DNA of 64,000 nucleotides from contig JAITYX010000025.1 in the NCBI GenBank assembly GCA_021018815.1, positions 3,196,501-3,260,500 of the forward strand, in the 5' to 3' direction. A model generated the notes under the pieces. That model had not been told where the DNA came from. It was given only the letters and a program-made list of their open reading frames with translations, and searched no databases. How positions within the stretch are numbered: the stretch's first letter is position 1; each line of letters begins with the position of its first letter. This DNA is from Talinum fruticosum (lineage: Eukaryota; Streptophyta; Magnoliopsida; Caryophyllales; Talinaceae). A program made the position numbers and the translations under genes. This document shows, in pieces, positions 1 through 12,199 of this stretch.

Positions 1-2740
1 TCAATGATGATTAATGGACATGGCATCGTATATTAGGCCATATTAGTATGCATACAATAAAGAAACTTGCTTCTCATGGGTTAGTCAAAGGACTACCTAA
101 CTATCATTTAAGAAAAATAAAATATGTGATACATGTGCAAAAGGAAAGCAAATTAGATAATCATTTAAGTCACTCAAAACAGTTTCTACATCAAAAGTAC
201 ATGAATTGATACATATGGATTTATGTGGTGAAATTCCTGTGAAAAGCTTAGGAGGTAAATCATATGTACTTGTTATTGTTGATGATTACTCATGATTTTA
301 CCTCGGTTTATTTTCTAAAGAACAAGAATGAAGCCTTGAGAGTTCACAAAGAATTGTAGGAAAATACAAGTGGAGTATGAGACTCATATTAGGAGCACCG
401 ACCATAGAAGGGAGTTTGACTACTCGGAATTTGCAGACTTTTGTGACAAGAATGACATCTCGTACAACTTTTCAAGCACCCAAAATGCCTCAACAAAATG
501 GAGTAGTGGAGAGAAAAATAGAACCCTTGAAAAATAAGGAAGGGCCATGTTCATTAAAAATGATCTACCTTACTATTTTTAGGCCGAGGCAATAAACATA
601 GCAAACTACACTCTCAACGAAGTCTCATTCGACCCATTTTAAAGAAAACACCTTATGAGCTGTACAAAGGGAAGAAACCTAACATTTCATACTTAAAACC
701 ATTCGGATGAAAATGCTTTGTGCATAACAATGGTAAGGATCATCTGACCAAATTTGATGCAAGGTCGGATGAAGGTATTTTACTTGGATATTCATCTCAT
801 AACAAAGCTTATCGAATTTTCAAGAAGAAAAATAACAAAGTGGAAGAAAGCATCCACATTGTTTTTGATTAGGTTGATAATGGTAGGATAAGTGAATCCA
901 CTTTCTCAGACCTCAAGTTCAACCAAGACGATCACTTAATGGAAGTTGAACTCGGAATAATCAACAAGAGAACTAAGCCAACTCGGAATGAGCTAGTTCA
1001 AGAACAAGCTAAAACCACTGAAGTACAAGTAGAACAAGAGACTCAACAAGGTAAACCAGCTGAAGAACAAAGTATTCAACCATCAAATTTGGTAAACCAA
1101 AGAATAGGTAAAGCTTTCGGATATTCAAGTGACCCACCTGAGAACATCATCTCACACATCAATACTAAGGTAAGAACTAGTTATTCTCCGCAAAATCTTT
1201 GTGCATTTTCTACATTCTTATCAGTAATTGATCCTCAAAATGTACTAGAAGCCCTACTTGAACCTAAATAGGCAAAGGTCATGGAATAAGAACTATCATA
1301 ATTTGAAAGAAACCAAGTCTAGACTTTGACCAAACGACCCTCTAACCACCCAATTATAGGAACCAAATGGGTATTCAAGAACAAACTGGATGAGGAGGCT
1401 TAGTAGTAAGAAACAAAGTTAGACTAGTGGCCTAGGGATATAATCAAGATGAGGGAATTGATTATGGGGAAACCTTTGTATCTCGTGGCTATAATTTAGG
1501 CAATCGGAATTCTATTAGCTTTTACATCCAAGCATGAACATTAAATTATATCAAATGGATGTTAGGTGTGCTTTTCTTAATGGTTATATACAAGAAGAAG
1601 TTTATGATGAGCAACCCCTAGGATTTAAAAACTCAATCATGTTTTCAAAGTGCAAAAAGCTTTGTATAGTTTGAAACAAGCTCTAAGAGCTTTTTATGAA
1701 AGGTAAGTAGCTTTTTGGTTGAAAATGATTTTAAAAGAGGTGTTATTGACAAAACTCTTTTCACAAAAATTGAGATAAATGACTTTCTCATTATTAAGAT
1801 TTATGTTGATGACATAATTTTTGGACCTACTAATGAAATTCTATGTTAAGAGTTTTCTAAGTTGATAAGACAGGAGTTTTAAATGAGTATAATGGGAGAA
1901 CTCAACTTCTTTCTTAGACTGCAAATCAAGCAAGAGAGAAATGGTATCTACGTTCATCAGTCAAAATACACTAAGTAATTACTCAAGAAATACAAACTGC
2001 AAGATGTCAAACATGCAGCAACTCCAATGAGTAGTAGTACCAACTCGGATAAGAAAGGTAAAACTATAGATTAGAAACTCTATAGCGGTATGATTAGTTC
2101 TATACTTTATCTTACATCTAGTAGAACATATATTATGTTTAGTGTGTATATATGTTTATGATTTCAAGCTGATCCACAAGAATCACATCTCACTACGGTG
2201 AAAAGAATATTGATATTTCTTGCAGGAACTCACATACTTGGTCTTTAGTGGTATTCAAAAGACTCAGGTCCGACCCTAAGTGGATACTCAGGTGCTCACT
2301 GTGTTGGATACAAGGTTGATATAAAGAGTACATCAGGACCATGTCAATTTCTGCATCAATCTCTCATCTCCTGGCACTCAAATAAGCAAAACTCAATTGG
2401 TCTATTAATAGTTGATTCAGAGTATATAGCTACTCGGAGCCTGTTGTGCTCGGATTCTATGGATCAAGCAACACTTGAAGGATCTAGGATTGTCATTCAC
2501 AAGCATCCCCATCAAGTGTGATAATCAAAGTGTCATCAACATACAAAGAATCCAATTCAGCACTAAAAAACAAAGCACATTGAGGTTAGATATCATTTTC
2601 TTAGAGACCACTTTGAGAAAGGTGATATTGAACTTGAATTTATTCGTACTAAATTTCAATTAGTCGATATCTTTACAAAACCTCCGAGTGACAATCAATT
2701 TTGTTTTTTTAAGAATGAACTTGGTATGATGAATGCATGA
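1..2740 (+). pseudogene. Sirevirus A pol pseudogene (integrase, RT, RNase H)
   Basis: Degenerate Ty1/copia polyprotein whose 5' part (gag, protease) lies left of the window. In order: GAG-pre-integrase with a W-H-R-I-L-G-H run near 20-60; the integrase core with HMDLCGE near 212 and PQQNGVVERK near 485; the integrase C-terminus with PYELYKGKKPN near 651; an RT start (IIGTKWVFKNKLDE) near 1350; the RT active site YVDD intact at 1802-1813; RNase H about 2330-2650; and a terminal CFFKNELGMMNA ending in TGA at 2738-2740. Many stops and frameshifts split it, so it is dead. The motifs are those of the Sirevirus (SIRE/Maximus) branch of copia, and the same polyprotein recurs four more times in the window. 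ORF3 follows after 583 bp. Confidence 0.9.
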
Positions 2741-3123
2741 TTGATTTAGAGATTTCATGAGAACTTACATGTTTTATTGCTTATTACTTATTCTCGAGAA
2801 AATAACTAGTCGTTCAGTTGAGATATCGAGAATTTGAGCTCCACTTATTATGTTTCGAGTGTGTTCTTAGCACCTTAGACAGTCATAAGAAAAATGGAGA
2901 TTAAAATTCTAAGACCATGTCTAATTTAATGGAGAATCTTGGAAATATTTTTGTCAATATGTTTTTCTCTCTCTATCAAGCAAATGGTTAAGAAACTAGC
3001 CGTTAGAAGGTAGCAGCTTCAAGAACTAACCCTTAGAAGACACTCGGAATACCAAACGGTCAGCTAGCCATTACTCTGCAAACTTAGTCAGTTGAGGCTT
3101 TTGTTCTTAGAGAGACCTTTATC

Positions 3124-3130
3124 TATAAAT
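3124..3130 (+). promoter_or_regulatory. TATA box before ORF3 of Sirevirus A
   Basis: TATAAAT lies 199 bp before the ORF3 ATG and about 385 bp after the pol stop, followed by a CT-rich leader. Equivalent boxes sit at the same place in Sireviruses E, B and C, which argues for a real internal promoter. Transcription itself is not shown by sequence. Confidence 0.55.
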
Positions 3131-3322
3131 ACCATTTGATCATCCTCATTCTTCCACTTTTCTATTTTCGCTCTCTCACTCTCACTTCTCAAACTCGGAA
3201 TTCTCATTTAGACACTCTGTTAGACTCATAATTCTTATTCTTATCTCTCTACTCTTTCTCACTCTTCATTGTTACTTGTTCAATCTTTCAGTCTTGTGTC
3301 AAAATTCTCTACTTCTCTTGAC

Positions 3323-3987
3323 ATGCCGAAGAGAGGAAGTGTTGTTGAGGGAGGGTCCGCCACAAAGACCATACGAACCTGCGTTTACTAGCTTGAGGAT
3401 CCATAAAAGGATTCCTCAAAAGGAAAAGCTCTTGCCTTCAATTAGCCAAAATGTTCCATAGTTGCCCATCTCTATTTTCTGGAAGAGAAATTCTTCCTTT
3501 CAACCAAAATCTCGTGGATCAAACCACTCATCAAAATAGGAGCTTTCTACAACCTGTGTTTCGTGATTACATCTATCCCTAGCTAGTCTCGAAGTTTTAT
3601 CGAACTTGTCCACAAAGGACAATGTTGTCTACTCTCTTGTTCAAGGAAAGAACATCACTATTAATGTTCCTTTACTTCAGAAACTCTTTAATGTTCAGTG
3701 TCTATTTTTGGACACAAACCCCATTCCATTCATCGAAATAGCATATGAATTCTTTGACAAGTATGTCCGAGTCATCCCAAAATCCAGTAAAGAATTTTTT
3801 GTTACTCATATGAAATCTGAGGCCAAACTTCTTTTCTTCTTTTTGATGAGAACTGTGTTCTCATTTTACCCTTCTAAGTAGAACCGCAACACCAAGGTTT
3901 TCAAGGTTCTTAATGATATGCTTGAGGGATATGAGGTTGACCTTTTCCATTTAGTTATCGATGAAATTAATTTTGTTCCCCTAGTGA
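3323..3987 (+). pseudogene. Sirevirus A ORF3 (env-like / plant transposon protein-like), truncated
   Basis: Starts with ATG in a CT-rich leader context and the residues MPKRG, as in elements C (MPKRG) and E (MPKIG). After frameshifts it carries the family pattern: a 'KFF..TK.SW' segment near 3480, an 'IYP.LVSKFY' segment near 3570, then an open stretch 3606-3881 with VQGKNI, LLQKLFNVQ and EFFDKYVRVIPK. This resembles the 'putative plant transposon protein' domain found in plant retroelement accessory ORFs (recognised by eye, not searched). It stops abruptly at 3987 where an LTR-like repeat begins, so the coiled-coil and acidic tail seen in B, C and E are lost. Function unknown. Confidence 0.65.
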
Positions 3988-5127
3988 TAAGTGCCATATT
4001 TTCATTAGATTTTATAGGAGGTTGCTTGTCATTTTTGGGGATTTATATTCATATTTATGTACTTTATGCCCCAATTATGCGTTACACTTGGGTTTTACGT
4101 TTTTGGTCCGTTTCTGCAACTCCCTATTGATTTCGACCTGAGTTTTAGTCATATTTTCAGTCCAAAGGTATTTTGAGCCTATGTTTATAACTTCCTTATT
4201 GAAAGAGCTTTCCAATGGCATATTAAAAGCTCAATTCTATTGAGGAACGAAAAAATATGAGCTGGAAGGTAAGAAGGGTGCGGTAACGGACACTTCTTTA
4301 CTCTCTGAATCATGTTTTTTCCCACACTTATGAAGCAAGCATAATGATGAAAGAATTAGAAATTAGACTCAATGAGCTTTCCGAAAAATCAAGAATCGCA
4401 TTATTTGGACATCGGACGAGGAAGTTATGATCGAATCAATTTGACGCATGCTTTCCAAAGCAACCAACACGGGCAGCCCGTTTTGGAGGAAACGGCTCGT
4501 GTTGGAGGTTAGAGCCATTGCATTGAGAATGGGAAGCCCGTGTCGGCGGACACTACCCGTTTTTAGTGTCCCCGTCTAGTTTTTACATGCCAGCATCTAA
4601 CACGGGCAGCCCGTGTCGAAGGACACGGCCCGTGTTGGAGGTAAATTATGCCGAGACGATTCAATTTTGATGGTTTCGGCTCTTGATTTCTTCTTAATGG
4701 CTTATTTAAGCTGATTTTCGGCCATTCTTGCATTAATGTAGTCTAGAATTCAGAGTTCATTCCTTCATGTTCATCCATCTCCATTATTCATCCATACCAT
4801 TCCTTCACATCAAACCAAAAACTTTGAAGATCGAAGAAAAAGATTGAAGCAAGTAGTAGGGTTCTATTTGAAGTCGAGAGATTCAAGTGGAGCACTTCAT
4901 GCCTATCATTTACTAGTTCATTTCTTGCTGTTTGAGGTTTGATTTCAATGTATTGGATTTTAGTTAAGTTTTCAATAAACATGTGTGAGTAGCTTAGTTT
5001 TTCTAGGGATTTGTAATCCGAAACAATGTAGTTTGATTAGTTTTCCATGATTTGTGCTTGAATTCTGAATTTGATCAATAGAAGGTTGTGTTTATCATGT
5101 TCGTGAATGTTTTGATCAATAGAGATT
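3988..5127. repeat. LTR-like repeat interrupting ORF3 of Sirevirus A
   Basis: Begins TGATAAGTGCC exactly where the ORF3 reading of element A ends, and runs to the point (about 5127) where the Athila-like gag begins on the other strand. It has a TG start and no protein signal; the minus-strand frame at 4788-4982 matches nothing I know. A matching ..CA end with a target duplication of CCTAG was not found, so the right edge is approximate and the lineage is unassigned. It contains CCCGTG palindromes at 4467-4641. Confidence 0.5.
4467..4641. repeat. Interspersed CACGGGC/GCCCGTG palindromic units
   Basis: Three spaced blocks, at about 4467-4508, 4530-4563 and 4600-4641, each built of 'cacgggcagcccgt' or a variant followed by 'acacggcccgtgttggagg' or a variant. 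Each block can fold on itself, and the first and last are near copies. They sit inside the LTR-like repeat and stand out as GC-rich in AT-rich surroundings. Confidence 0.7.
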
Positions 5128-5359
5128 AATCTCTCAACTTAATTTGGTCTTGGGTGATTCCCTCAAGTTGCATAGTGGAACATGTAATAATAAACTCATT
5201 AATATGACGATATGGGTCCTCACCAGGCAGTCCATGAAATTTAGGTAGCATATTTAAAAATCCGGAGTTCGGTTTTAGTGGTCGGTCCAATGCAGGATAT
5301 AAGATAGGTAGAAGTTGTGTATCCAAGTTAGGTGAAGCAAGCTCACGTAAAGCGATCAT
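5126..5359 (-). pseudogene. Athila-like gag fragment (Ty3/gypsy)
   Basis: An open minus-strand stretch of 77 codons. It has the typical order of plant Athila-type gag: IALRELASP at the start, a Y-P-ALD segment, LPKFHGLPGEDPYRHINEF in the middle and CSTMQLEGITQDQIKLR at the end. The remaining gag and all pol are missing: similarity stops near 5128, where the LTR-like repeat begins. The primer binding site and LTR of the same element lie directly upstream (to the right) in the right order, so this is the 5' end of one truncated element. Confidence 0.85.
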
Positions 5360-5551
5360 CTCAATAATTTCGGAACTTACGAAACAGAATTAGAAACACT
5401 TACTTGGCTTTCAACTTCGTCAAATGTATACTCCTTGTCAAAATAAAAAAAAACACTAAAAAAAAACTACGAAAACAAACTATTAAAGTCACAAAGAAGT
5501 AATAAAAATAGTAAATCTAAATTAAATAAAACTAACAACTATTATTTTCTT

Positions 5552-5569
5552 TCCCCAGCAACGACGCCA
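5552..5569 (-). other. Primer binding site of the Athila-like element
   Basis: On the minus strand this reads TGGCGTCGTTGCTGGGGA, two mismatches from the common plant gypsy site TGGCGCCGTTGCCGGGGA (tRNA-Asp type in the literature). It lies 5 bp from the LTR edge and 193 bp before gag. Confidence 0.85.
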
Positions 5570-5574
5570 AAATT

Positions 5575-7818
5575 TGTTAGCTTGTCGTACAGCTACAAAT
5601 TACACCACTACTTAGGCTTATAATAAATAATATAGCATAGGGAAGTAGGGATCAAATCTACGAGAAAAGATATAATAAATATGTAAGCTTAATTCTAATT
5701 CAATTTACTACTCTTAAAAACAAAATAGAAAAGATAAATAAAATCAATAACTAAAAATTGTAGAAAATTATCTAACAACTAAATAAATAATTTATAAATA
5801 ATAAAAAAAACTATAATGACCCAGAAATAATTTTATATATTTTTAGAATAATTAAAACAGAAAACTAAAGCAGAAAATAAATAAATTCTAAAACAGAAAA
5901 TTAAATAAGTAAAATTCTCACTAAATTAATTACGAAAATAAATACTAAAATTATCTAGAATATTAACACTAATTTTCTAGACCTAACCAGACTCTAAAAA
6001 TATAAAAATAAAATTTAAAACCGAATTTATGAATTTATTTAACTAAAAACCTGCAGTAATTAAATTCAAGAATTAAATCTGAAAAATTATCAAATTAATT
6101 CCAAAAATTCTAAAATTTAATCACATCAAAATAGGACTCTATCTAAATCCTAAAAGAAAATAAAACATGAAAAATAATAAAAGAAACTATTTTAAAACTA
6201 ATTTCTAACAAACTGACTCAAAAATAATAAAAACTGACAGAAAAATAATCTGAAAATTAAAATATATAAGGACTTAAAATTAAATTAAAATAAAATTACT
6301 AAAACTAACCTAAAATACTGATCATTAGGGAGGAAAATGAAATTGATGATAAAAGACTATAAATTTATAAATAAAAATTGACAAACTAAAGAAGACTACT
6401 AAAAAGCAAACAAATAATTATCAAAGATATCAAATTTATAAAAACACTTAGTATAATCTATATCCACCATGCAAATTATTATTTATCATTAACACATAAA
6501 TTTATCTACCCATGAACTAAACTATAGAAGACGACCACTAGCGGATCTTCCCGGTTTTCCTTAATTATTAGTTTACTTAGGCCTAACCCTAATATAAACC
6601 CTACTAATATTGATAACCCTAGCACTAGCACTAGAATTTAATCAAATTAGAGCATTAAGTATTAGAAAAACATCATCTAGCACCTAATAACCAATCTACT
6701 AGCAAATCAATTTAAGAAGGATCTATGATAATTTTCTAATTAAAAGAGATGGGTATAAGCCATCCATGATTAATTAGGGTGATACTTATGTTTAAAAGAT
6801 CAAGCGATTAACTTAAACCTTTTAAACTATCATATGAATTTATATAAAACTAATTAGCGTGCACTCAAATTAATTACATATAAAATCATAAACATTAAAA
6901 TCAAATTATCATAGAATCATGGATCGAATCAATAAGACAATAAAGATCGAAACTTTGTTTCAAAATAAATAATTTAACATGGTTTCAAGTAGATTATACT
7001 AAGTATAAAAAAAACTACTCAATCATAATGTAATTTGGGACACATAGACTAAATAAAAATATCATCTTTAATATTAAACTAACAATAAAAATAGAGTCTT
7101 TAAAATAAAAATTACAATAATAAAAATTACTACCATAATATTGCTACCATTGTGATGATGATCAAGATGATGAGGATGATTGGCAATAATTAGGGGCTGG
7201 CTTTAGACGTTGATGATGATGGTTTGGTGATAGGTGATGGCTATGGTGAAGATTATGAAAAGTGGGTAAGAAAATGCAAGTAGGAGGTGGCAGCAAGAGA
7301 AGATGGGCAGTGAAGGAAAGATGGGCGGTTAGACGTGTGTGTGAGCAGCGAGAGGAAGTGTGTGATGGCGTGCGTTGATTGGGCAGCGAGATGAAGGGGC
7401 TGGGCGGCCAGCCAAGAGGGGGTCAGCCAGCACGAGAGGTCTTCCGTAAGGCTTTGTAGCAATTAAATAGTTGGTGAGGTTCTAAGTTTGGTTCCTCTTT
7501 TTCTCATTCAACTCTAAGAAAGAGTCCTAGTAGGTTTAGAAGTATGATTATCTTCCCTCTCCTCTTTAAATTAGGACTTCAAAAAATATCATGTCATAAA
7601 ATAAATATTTTATGACACATTATTTTTATGGACCGACTTCATGTCTTTTCTTAAACGCTTATCGGTAGTTAAAAATCCACTTTTAACGTCTTTTCTCTTC
7701 TTCCCCACTTTATTCGATAATTACCTATAAATATACAAAATAGGATAAATTAGATAAAATAAACTATATAATATAAACTAAATAACTACTAAAAATATGT
7801 ATAAAATACAACTTAACA
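5575..7818 (-). repeat. LTR of the Athila-like element
   Basis: On the plus strand it begins TGTTAG next to the primer site and ends CTTAACA at 7818 (about 2.24 kb), giving the TG..CA ends of an LTR read on the minus strand. It is very AT-rich with no convincing coding sequence; the 69-codon minus frame near 7253-7462 is low in information. Right of it, CACTA-type coding sequence resumes, so the element inserted into a CACTA transposon. The partner LTR and the left half of the element are gone, so no target duplication can be tested. Confidence 0.7.
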
Positions 7819-8808
7819 ACTACTCTGCAAAGTTTTATGAAGACTTTGTCAAAAGAAACTATGCTGAAAATCAAAGTGCCACGTCATGTGTTTGGGCTAT
7901 TTGACGGGGACGATGAGGACATGACTGTGTATGTTTTCCTGGACGACATAATGCAATTTTTGCAGATGCAAGAGATTGACACATCTGCTATTATGTTTGG
8001 CATTATGTGAGTTACTATATTTATAAGCTCATTTTTTAACAGTTAATTTCCATATTTCTAACTATATTTAATTAATATGTAATAGGTGACTCCATGAGAT
8101 AGGAAACGAGTCGGTTTAGTTTCTCAACCCTCATTCCACTCAAGCAATAGGGTGGGGAACGAAGGCTCTATCTGATTATATCGAAAGATTCATGAAAAAT
8201 AATGTGCGAAAAAATGTTACTTGCCGTTCATTAAGGGGTAAGTGTACAAATAAACATAAATGAAGTTTTAATGGTGTTACATATCGATAAATATGTTATT
8301 TATGTTGGTGTAGGTCACACTCGCATGCTTGTTTCCATATTTCGAGGAGTAATGCCGCGTATCGGCTCGATCCTCTAGGTCATACCATGAGGAAAGATAT
8401 CAAAACCGTACTCGACTCGTGAGTTCATACCTTAGTCATTTTATACTTTTTTGTTAATTAGTATTCTTTTCAAGTGTATGTTTAATTTTAATTTTATTTT
8501 TCCGTTTGAAAAATGGTGCTCTCATAATGTATTATTGTATGGGAGGCGAGAGACGCTCATGTGTGAAATTGAACCCCCAAATTGTCCCCGTAAAGGTGAG
8601 GTTCTCTTGCTTAGTATTAAATGTAATTTTCCATTTCATATTACTTGCTAGCTACATAAAGTACCAATGAATTTTCCATGTGTTGGGAGTTAATAATTTT
8701 AGTGCCAAAAACAAAAGGGGAATGTGGACTGTGGCTTCTAAATTCTCCATTACATGAAAAAGATTGTGACCTAACTCGATTTCAAGGATCACACATCTAA
8801 TCCCAAAG

Positions 8809-8838
8809 AGGTACTTGCACTTGCACTTGCACTTGTAT
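8809..8838. repeat. Short TTGCAC tandem repeat
   Basis: About four copies of ACTTGC/TTGCAC in a row, between the Cys-motif exon and the next exon-like piece of the Ulp1-like pseudogene. Probably intronic microsatellite. Confidence 0.75.
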
Positions 8839-9398
8839 TTGATTATGAAAAATTTAAATTTTGTAATGCTCTTTTCAACTTAATTAATACTTGCAGTTGA
8901 TGTAATGAATATGTCTTTTACGACATGGGTCACAATATTTTCCTAGAATGTAACAACCCGACCCTAAATCACATTATTTATCTTATTAATTATAAGATTT
9001 ATATAATTGAGCGCGTGCACTTCAATTCGATATTTTATATTTACATTATTCTTATACATATGTTATGCAGCTAAGGCTACGAAGAAGCCTTAATAAAAAT
9101 CTCATAATAAAGATTATGATTTACGTATATGTTTAAAAGAGAAAATTTAAAATTTACATGAGATGGTATATGACTATAAAGTTGCTAACATTATATTTTA
9201 TGTAAACCGTTACGATTATAATTTGTAAATATCATTATTAAAATAAAATTAAAAAGTAACAATACAAGAAAATAAAATAACTAAATAAAAGTAAAAATAA
9301 AAATAAAATAAAAATAATAAAAATACACTAAGCAGATTTTTTTTTAGAGAAATCCAGAAATGGATTAATCTAGAATTATACAAAAAAGGGGGCTAAAA

Positions 9399-9900
9399 AT
9401 GCACAGTGCGGTTAATCGAAACTTCATTTCCTCCTTCGCTCCCCGTGCTCTACGCTCAGGCGTCCTCTCGCTTCCTCCTCCTTGGGCGGCCGTCGCTCGT
9501 CGGCCACCGGAACGACCGACGCCGGTTGGAAGACCGGCGCCGACCTTCCTCTCTCACTCTCTCACGCCATCGCTCTCTCTCTCTCTCCCTCGCGTGCCTC
9601 TTCTACCCTCCCCTGCCTCCACTCGCTACTCTAGTCTCGGCCACCAAGCGCCATCAACACGAGCCGGCAGCCGGCGCCGGCGTCGTCAGGAAGACGCCCG
9701 ACATCTCTCTTTCGTGCTATTTCTCTCGCTCTCTCTCTCACGCGGGCGTGGCCACGCTTCCGGGCTCCCTGCCGCGGCCCACCTAGCGGCTATCCACCAA
9801 CCGCCGAAGCCTTGCCGGTGCTCGCCCGGTGTTCGCCGGAGCCCGGTGTACCGCCACCGCTCCACCATCTTCTTGGCTTCCATCTCTTTGGTTTTGAAGG
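9399..9900 (+). promoter_or_regulatory. GC/CT-rich block in solo LTR, likely transcribed leader
   Basis: About 500 bp of GC- and CT-rich sequence in otherwise AT-rich DNA, with CTCTCT runs. Two overlapping long frames exist here (9399-9911 and 9406-9786), but both are low-complexity Ser/Pro/Arg/Leu translations of the composition and are not called as genes. The block ends at ..TTTGAAGGTAAAACCC, which looks like an exon end. I read it as the transcribed leader of the LTR; this is inference. Confidence 0.4.
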
Positions 9901-10491
9901 TAAAACCCTAAAATTCATATTTGCACACTTATTTATTTACTTAGTAATTGTAACTGGAAATTGAATCATATGCTTTAGAAATATGTTTGTAACGTGAATT
10001 CAAAGATTGAATTGGGAAAAACTAAATTGGTATGAATGATTGAGGTTTGGTATTTTCGTGGATTGATTGTGCATGAATGTAAATGAATGAGATTTCTTTT
10101 GGGGAAATTATGAATTAGTGAATGAGATTGGGGTTGTCTTATTATAGAATTGAGTAATTTAATGGAGTAGTTATATTTTGGAAATGCTTGTATTCAGCAA
10201 ATGAAACGGAATGCGTATGTGGAAATTGAAATTAGATATCGAGTAATGTGTAGAGGCATGGAAAATACTTGAGCATTAAGCATACCTAATTGTGGTTGTG
10301 AATGTGAATTTTGTTGAGAGAATGATGCTTATGACATTAAAATGGTGTATGTATGAACTTTGAGCAATTCGGTAGATTATGGAACCTTCCTAGGGGAAGA
10401 CATTTGATGGGTTAATTAATTACTTAACTATGGGTTTTGAATGCAACGAAGGGAGAAGTGAGGAATAAACTAGGAATAAGTGTTTGTTTAG

Positions 10492-10493
10492 GT

Positions 10494-10541
<48 letters not shown>
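10492..10541. repeat. (TA)n microsatellite
   Basis: About 25 TA units inside the solo LTR. The open frame over it (a Tyr-Ile repeat) is an artefact of the repeat. Confidence 0.95.
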
Positions 10542-10546
<5 letters not shown>

Positions 10547-12199
10547 TTTCAATCCAAGTCAACTAACAAATTGAATTACATCAAAATCATTGAGTATCTA
10601 ATTAGCCTAATTAACTTCTTTAGTCAGTATGCATTGTATTCAATATTTGAAACGGAATTAACGCAATAAAGTTGAGTAATACAAACGTTAGTTTAATCGA
10701 TTCTCGTATAAGTATAGGAAATGAAATGAATTGTCAATGCTTATACAAATTCAATTATTAAAACTCAAGAGATACATTATTAACAACAAAAATTTATTTG
10801 GAACAGAACTCAGGCCACTTCCGTTGCCGATTAGCTGGTAACTTGAGTTTTTATAAAAGGGGAGAAACAAATATTCTCGGTTCAAGTACGTTCATTGCCT
10901 GTACCCTTTGAAAATTCACATATTTCAGCAAATCTCAACATTTCACATGTAAATAACTAATAATGAATCATTTGCAAATCAAGTTTTGTCACCTAATTAA
11001 GTGGTCCCCGCTCAATTATCAATTATCGGGGCTTATGCCCTTCAATTCCACCAGCGCGGCTTCAACTCGGGTTCTCGGTCGGCCGGGAGGTGTGCACCTT
11101 ACTAAGATCGTATCAATTATCAAGGGGTTCCACTTTCGGATAATAACCTGCAAGCAAGTTTTACACATATTCTCTCCCCCGATTTCAAAGTAAAATGAAT
11201 TGAAATGCGCGCGCTCAATTAAAATGTTTTAAAGCAGCTTTTAGAGTGCAGGAATGTTCGTACTGAGTTTCGACTCATTCTTCGAAATATTTTACTTGTT
11301 TTTGTTTTTAGGGAAAGCATATGTGAACAGTCCATTGCCTAAGAAGTATGACGCAAGCAAGACTTAGCTGGACAAATCGTTAACACCGATCCGTGATGGG
11401 TCTAGAAGCTCACGAGTGATTTTTCTTCACATCTCGGTTTTGGGTTTGCCCTTGGAAGGTATTACATATGGCATATTTTCGGACAGTCAATTGCAGGGGC
11501 TTGTATAATATATAGAATATCTCGAAGTGTATGTTGGGAGTTGGGTTAATCACGTGGTATGTTTTAATTCTGTTTGACATAAATATTTACCTTTATCGGG
11601 GCTTGTTAAAGCGTAAGTGATTGACACAAGTTTTTAATTTTCTTTTATATGCATTCTATTTTAGCCTCGGTCCTATTTTTAGGACGGCGGTAACACCTTC
11701 TGGTCGTTAACTTCCGCTGCGACCATATTTCATACCCTCTAATTAGGGTATTATTAAGTAATGGTGACCGAGGGCGTTACATAGAAAGAAACCCCCATTC
11801 CCTATACAAATGATGTGCTTGACGAGTTAAGACAAGGTTGGGAAGAGTTTCACGATGACCGTAGAAACGCAGATTACATAGGTATATACTTACAGTTATT
11901 CATTATTTGATTGGTCAAGTTTGTGATTTAAATAGGTATACAGTTACATAGGTATAAAGAAAGTTACATAGGTATATATTTACATAGGTATTACATAGGT
12001 ATATATTTACACTTTCTTGATTATTTAATCGTGTACCATACTACTTTGTGTGATGAATTTTGTTTGTATATATTCTAGTCAAGACTATTGGATTCTGATT
12101 TGTATACATTCTGAAAGAGTTTGTGTTAAAGGTTCTATATGTTATTTGTATTGCATAGGGGGTAAGAAAACAAAAAAATAATTCTAAAAAGAAATTCAT

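Larger units (their letters stand above)
8949..11781 (+). repeat. Solo LTR (TGTAACAACC..GCGTTACA) with perfect TAGAA duplication
   Basis: Begins TGTAACAACCCG and ends GGGCGTTACA, about 2.83 kb. The five bases before (8944-8948) and after (11782-11786) are both TAGAA, a clean 5-bp target duplication. No gag, pol or second LTR lies inside, so it is a solo LTR left by LTR-LTR recombination. The TGTAAC..GTTACA ends are typical of some plant Ty3/gypsy (chromovirus-like) LTRs, but the lineage is inferred. Inside are a GC/CT-rich block (9399-9900) ending at a splice-donor-like GGTAAAACCC, and a TA microsatellite. The strand given is a guess from the position of the GC block. Confidence 0.9.
7860..11880 (+). 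pseudogene. CACTA-borne Ulp1-like (C48) cysteine protease, split by a solo LTR
   Basis: Exon-like pieces interrupted by short introns and by the LTR at 8949-11781. Visible pieces: LKIKVPRHVFGLFDGDDED near 7861; NPHSTQAIGWGTKALSDYI near 8125; HTRMLVSIFRGV near 8314, carrying the position of the catalytic His; DPLGHTMRKDIKTVLDS near 8368, with the catalytic Asp; and QKQKGNVDCGF near 8706-8738, with the catalytic Gln and Cys (Cys codon 8730-8732). After the LTR, NDVLDELRQGWEEFHDDRRNADY follows near 11810. This order fits the Ulp1-like proteases carried by plant CACTA and Mutator elements. Stops after DCGF and IVT, plus frame changes, make it non-functional. The N-terminal part is cut off by the Athila-like insertion at 7819. 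Confidence 0.75.

Noticed and set aside
9399..9911. 170-codon frame as a gene
   Set aside because: Same situation in the first solo LTR: overlapping low-complexity frames driven by CT-rich composition.
10484..10669. Tyr-Ile repeat protein
   Set aside because: Translation of the TA microsatellite.
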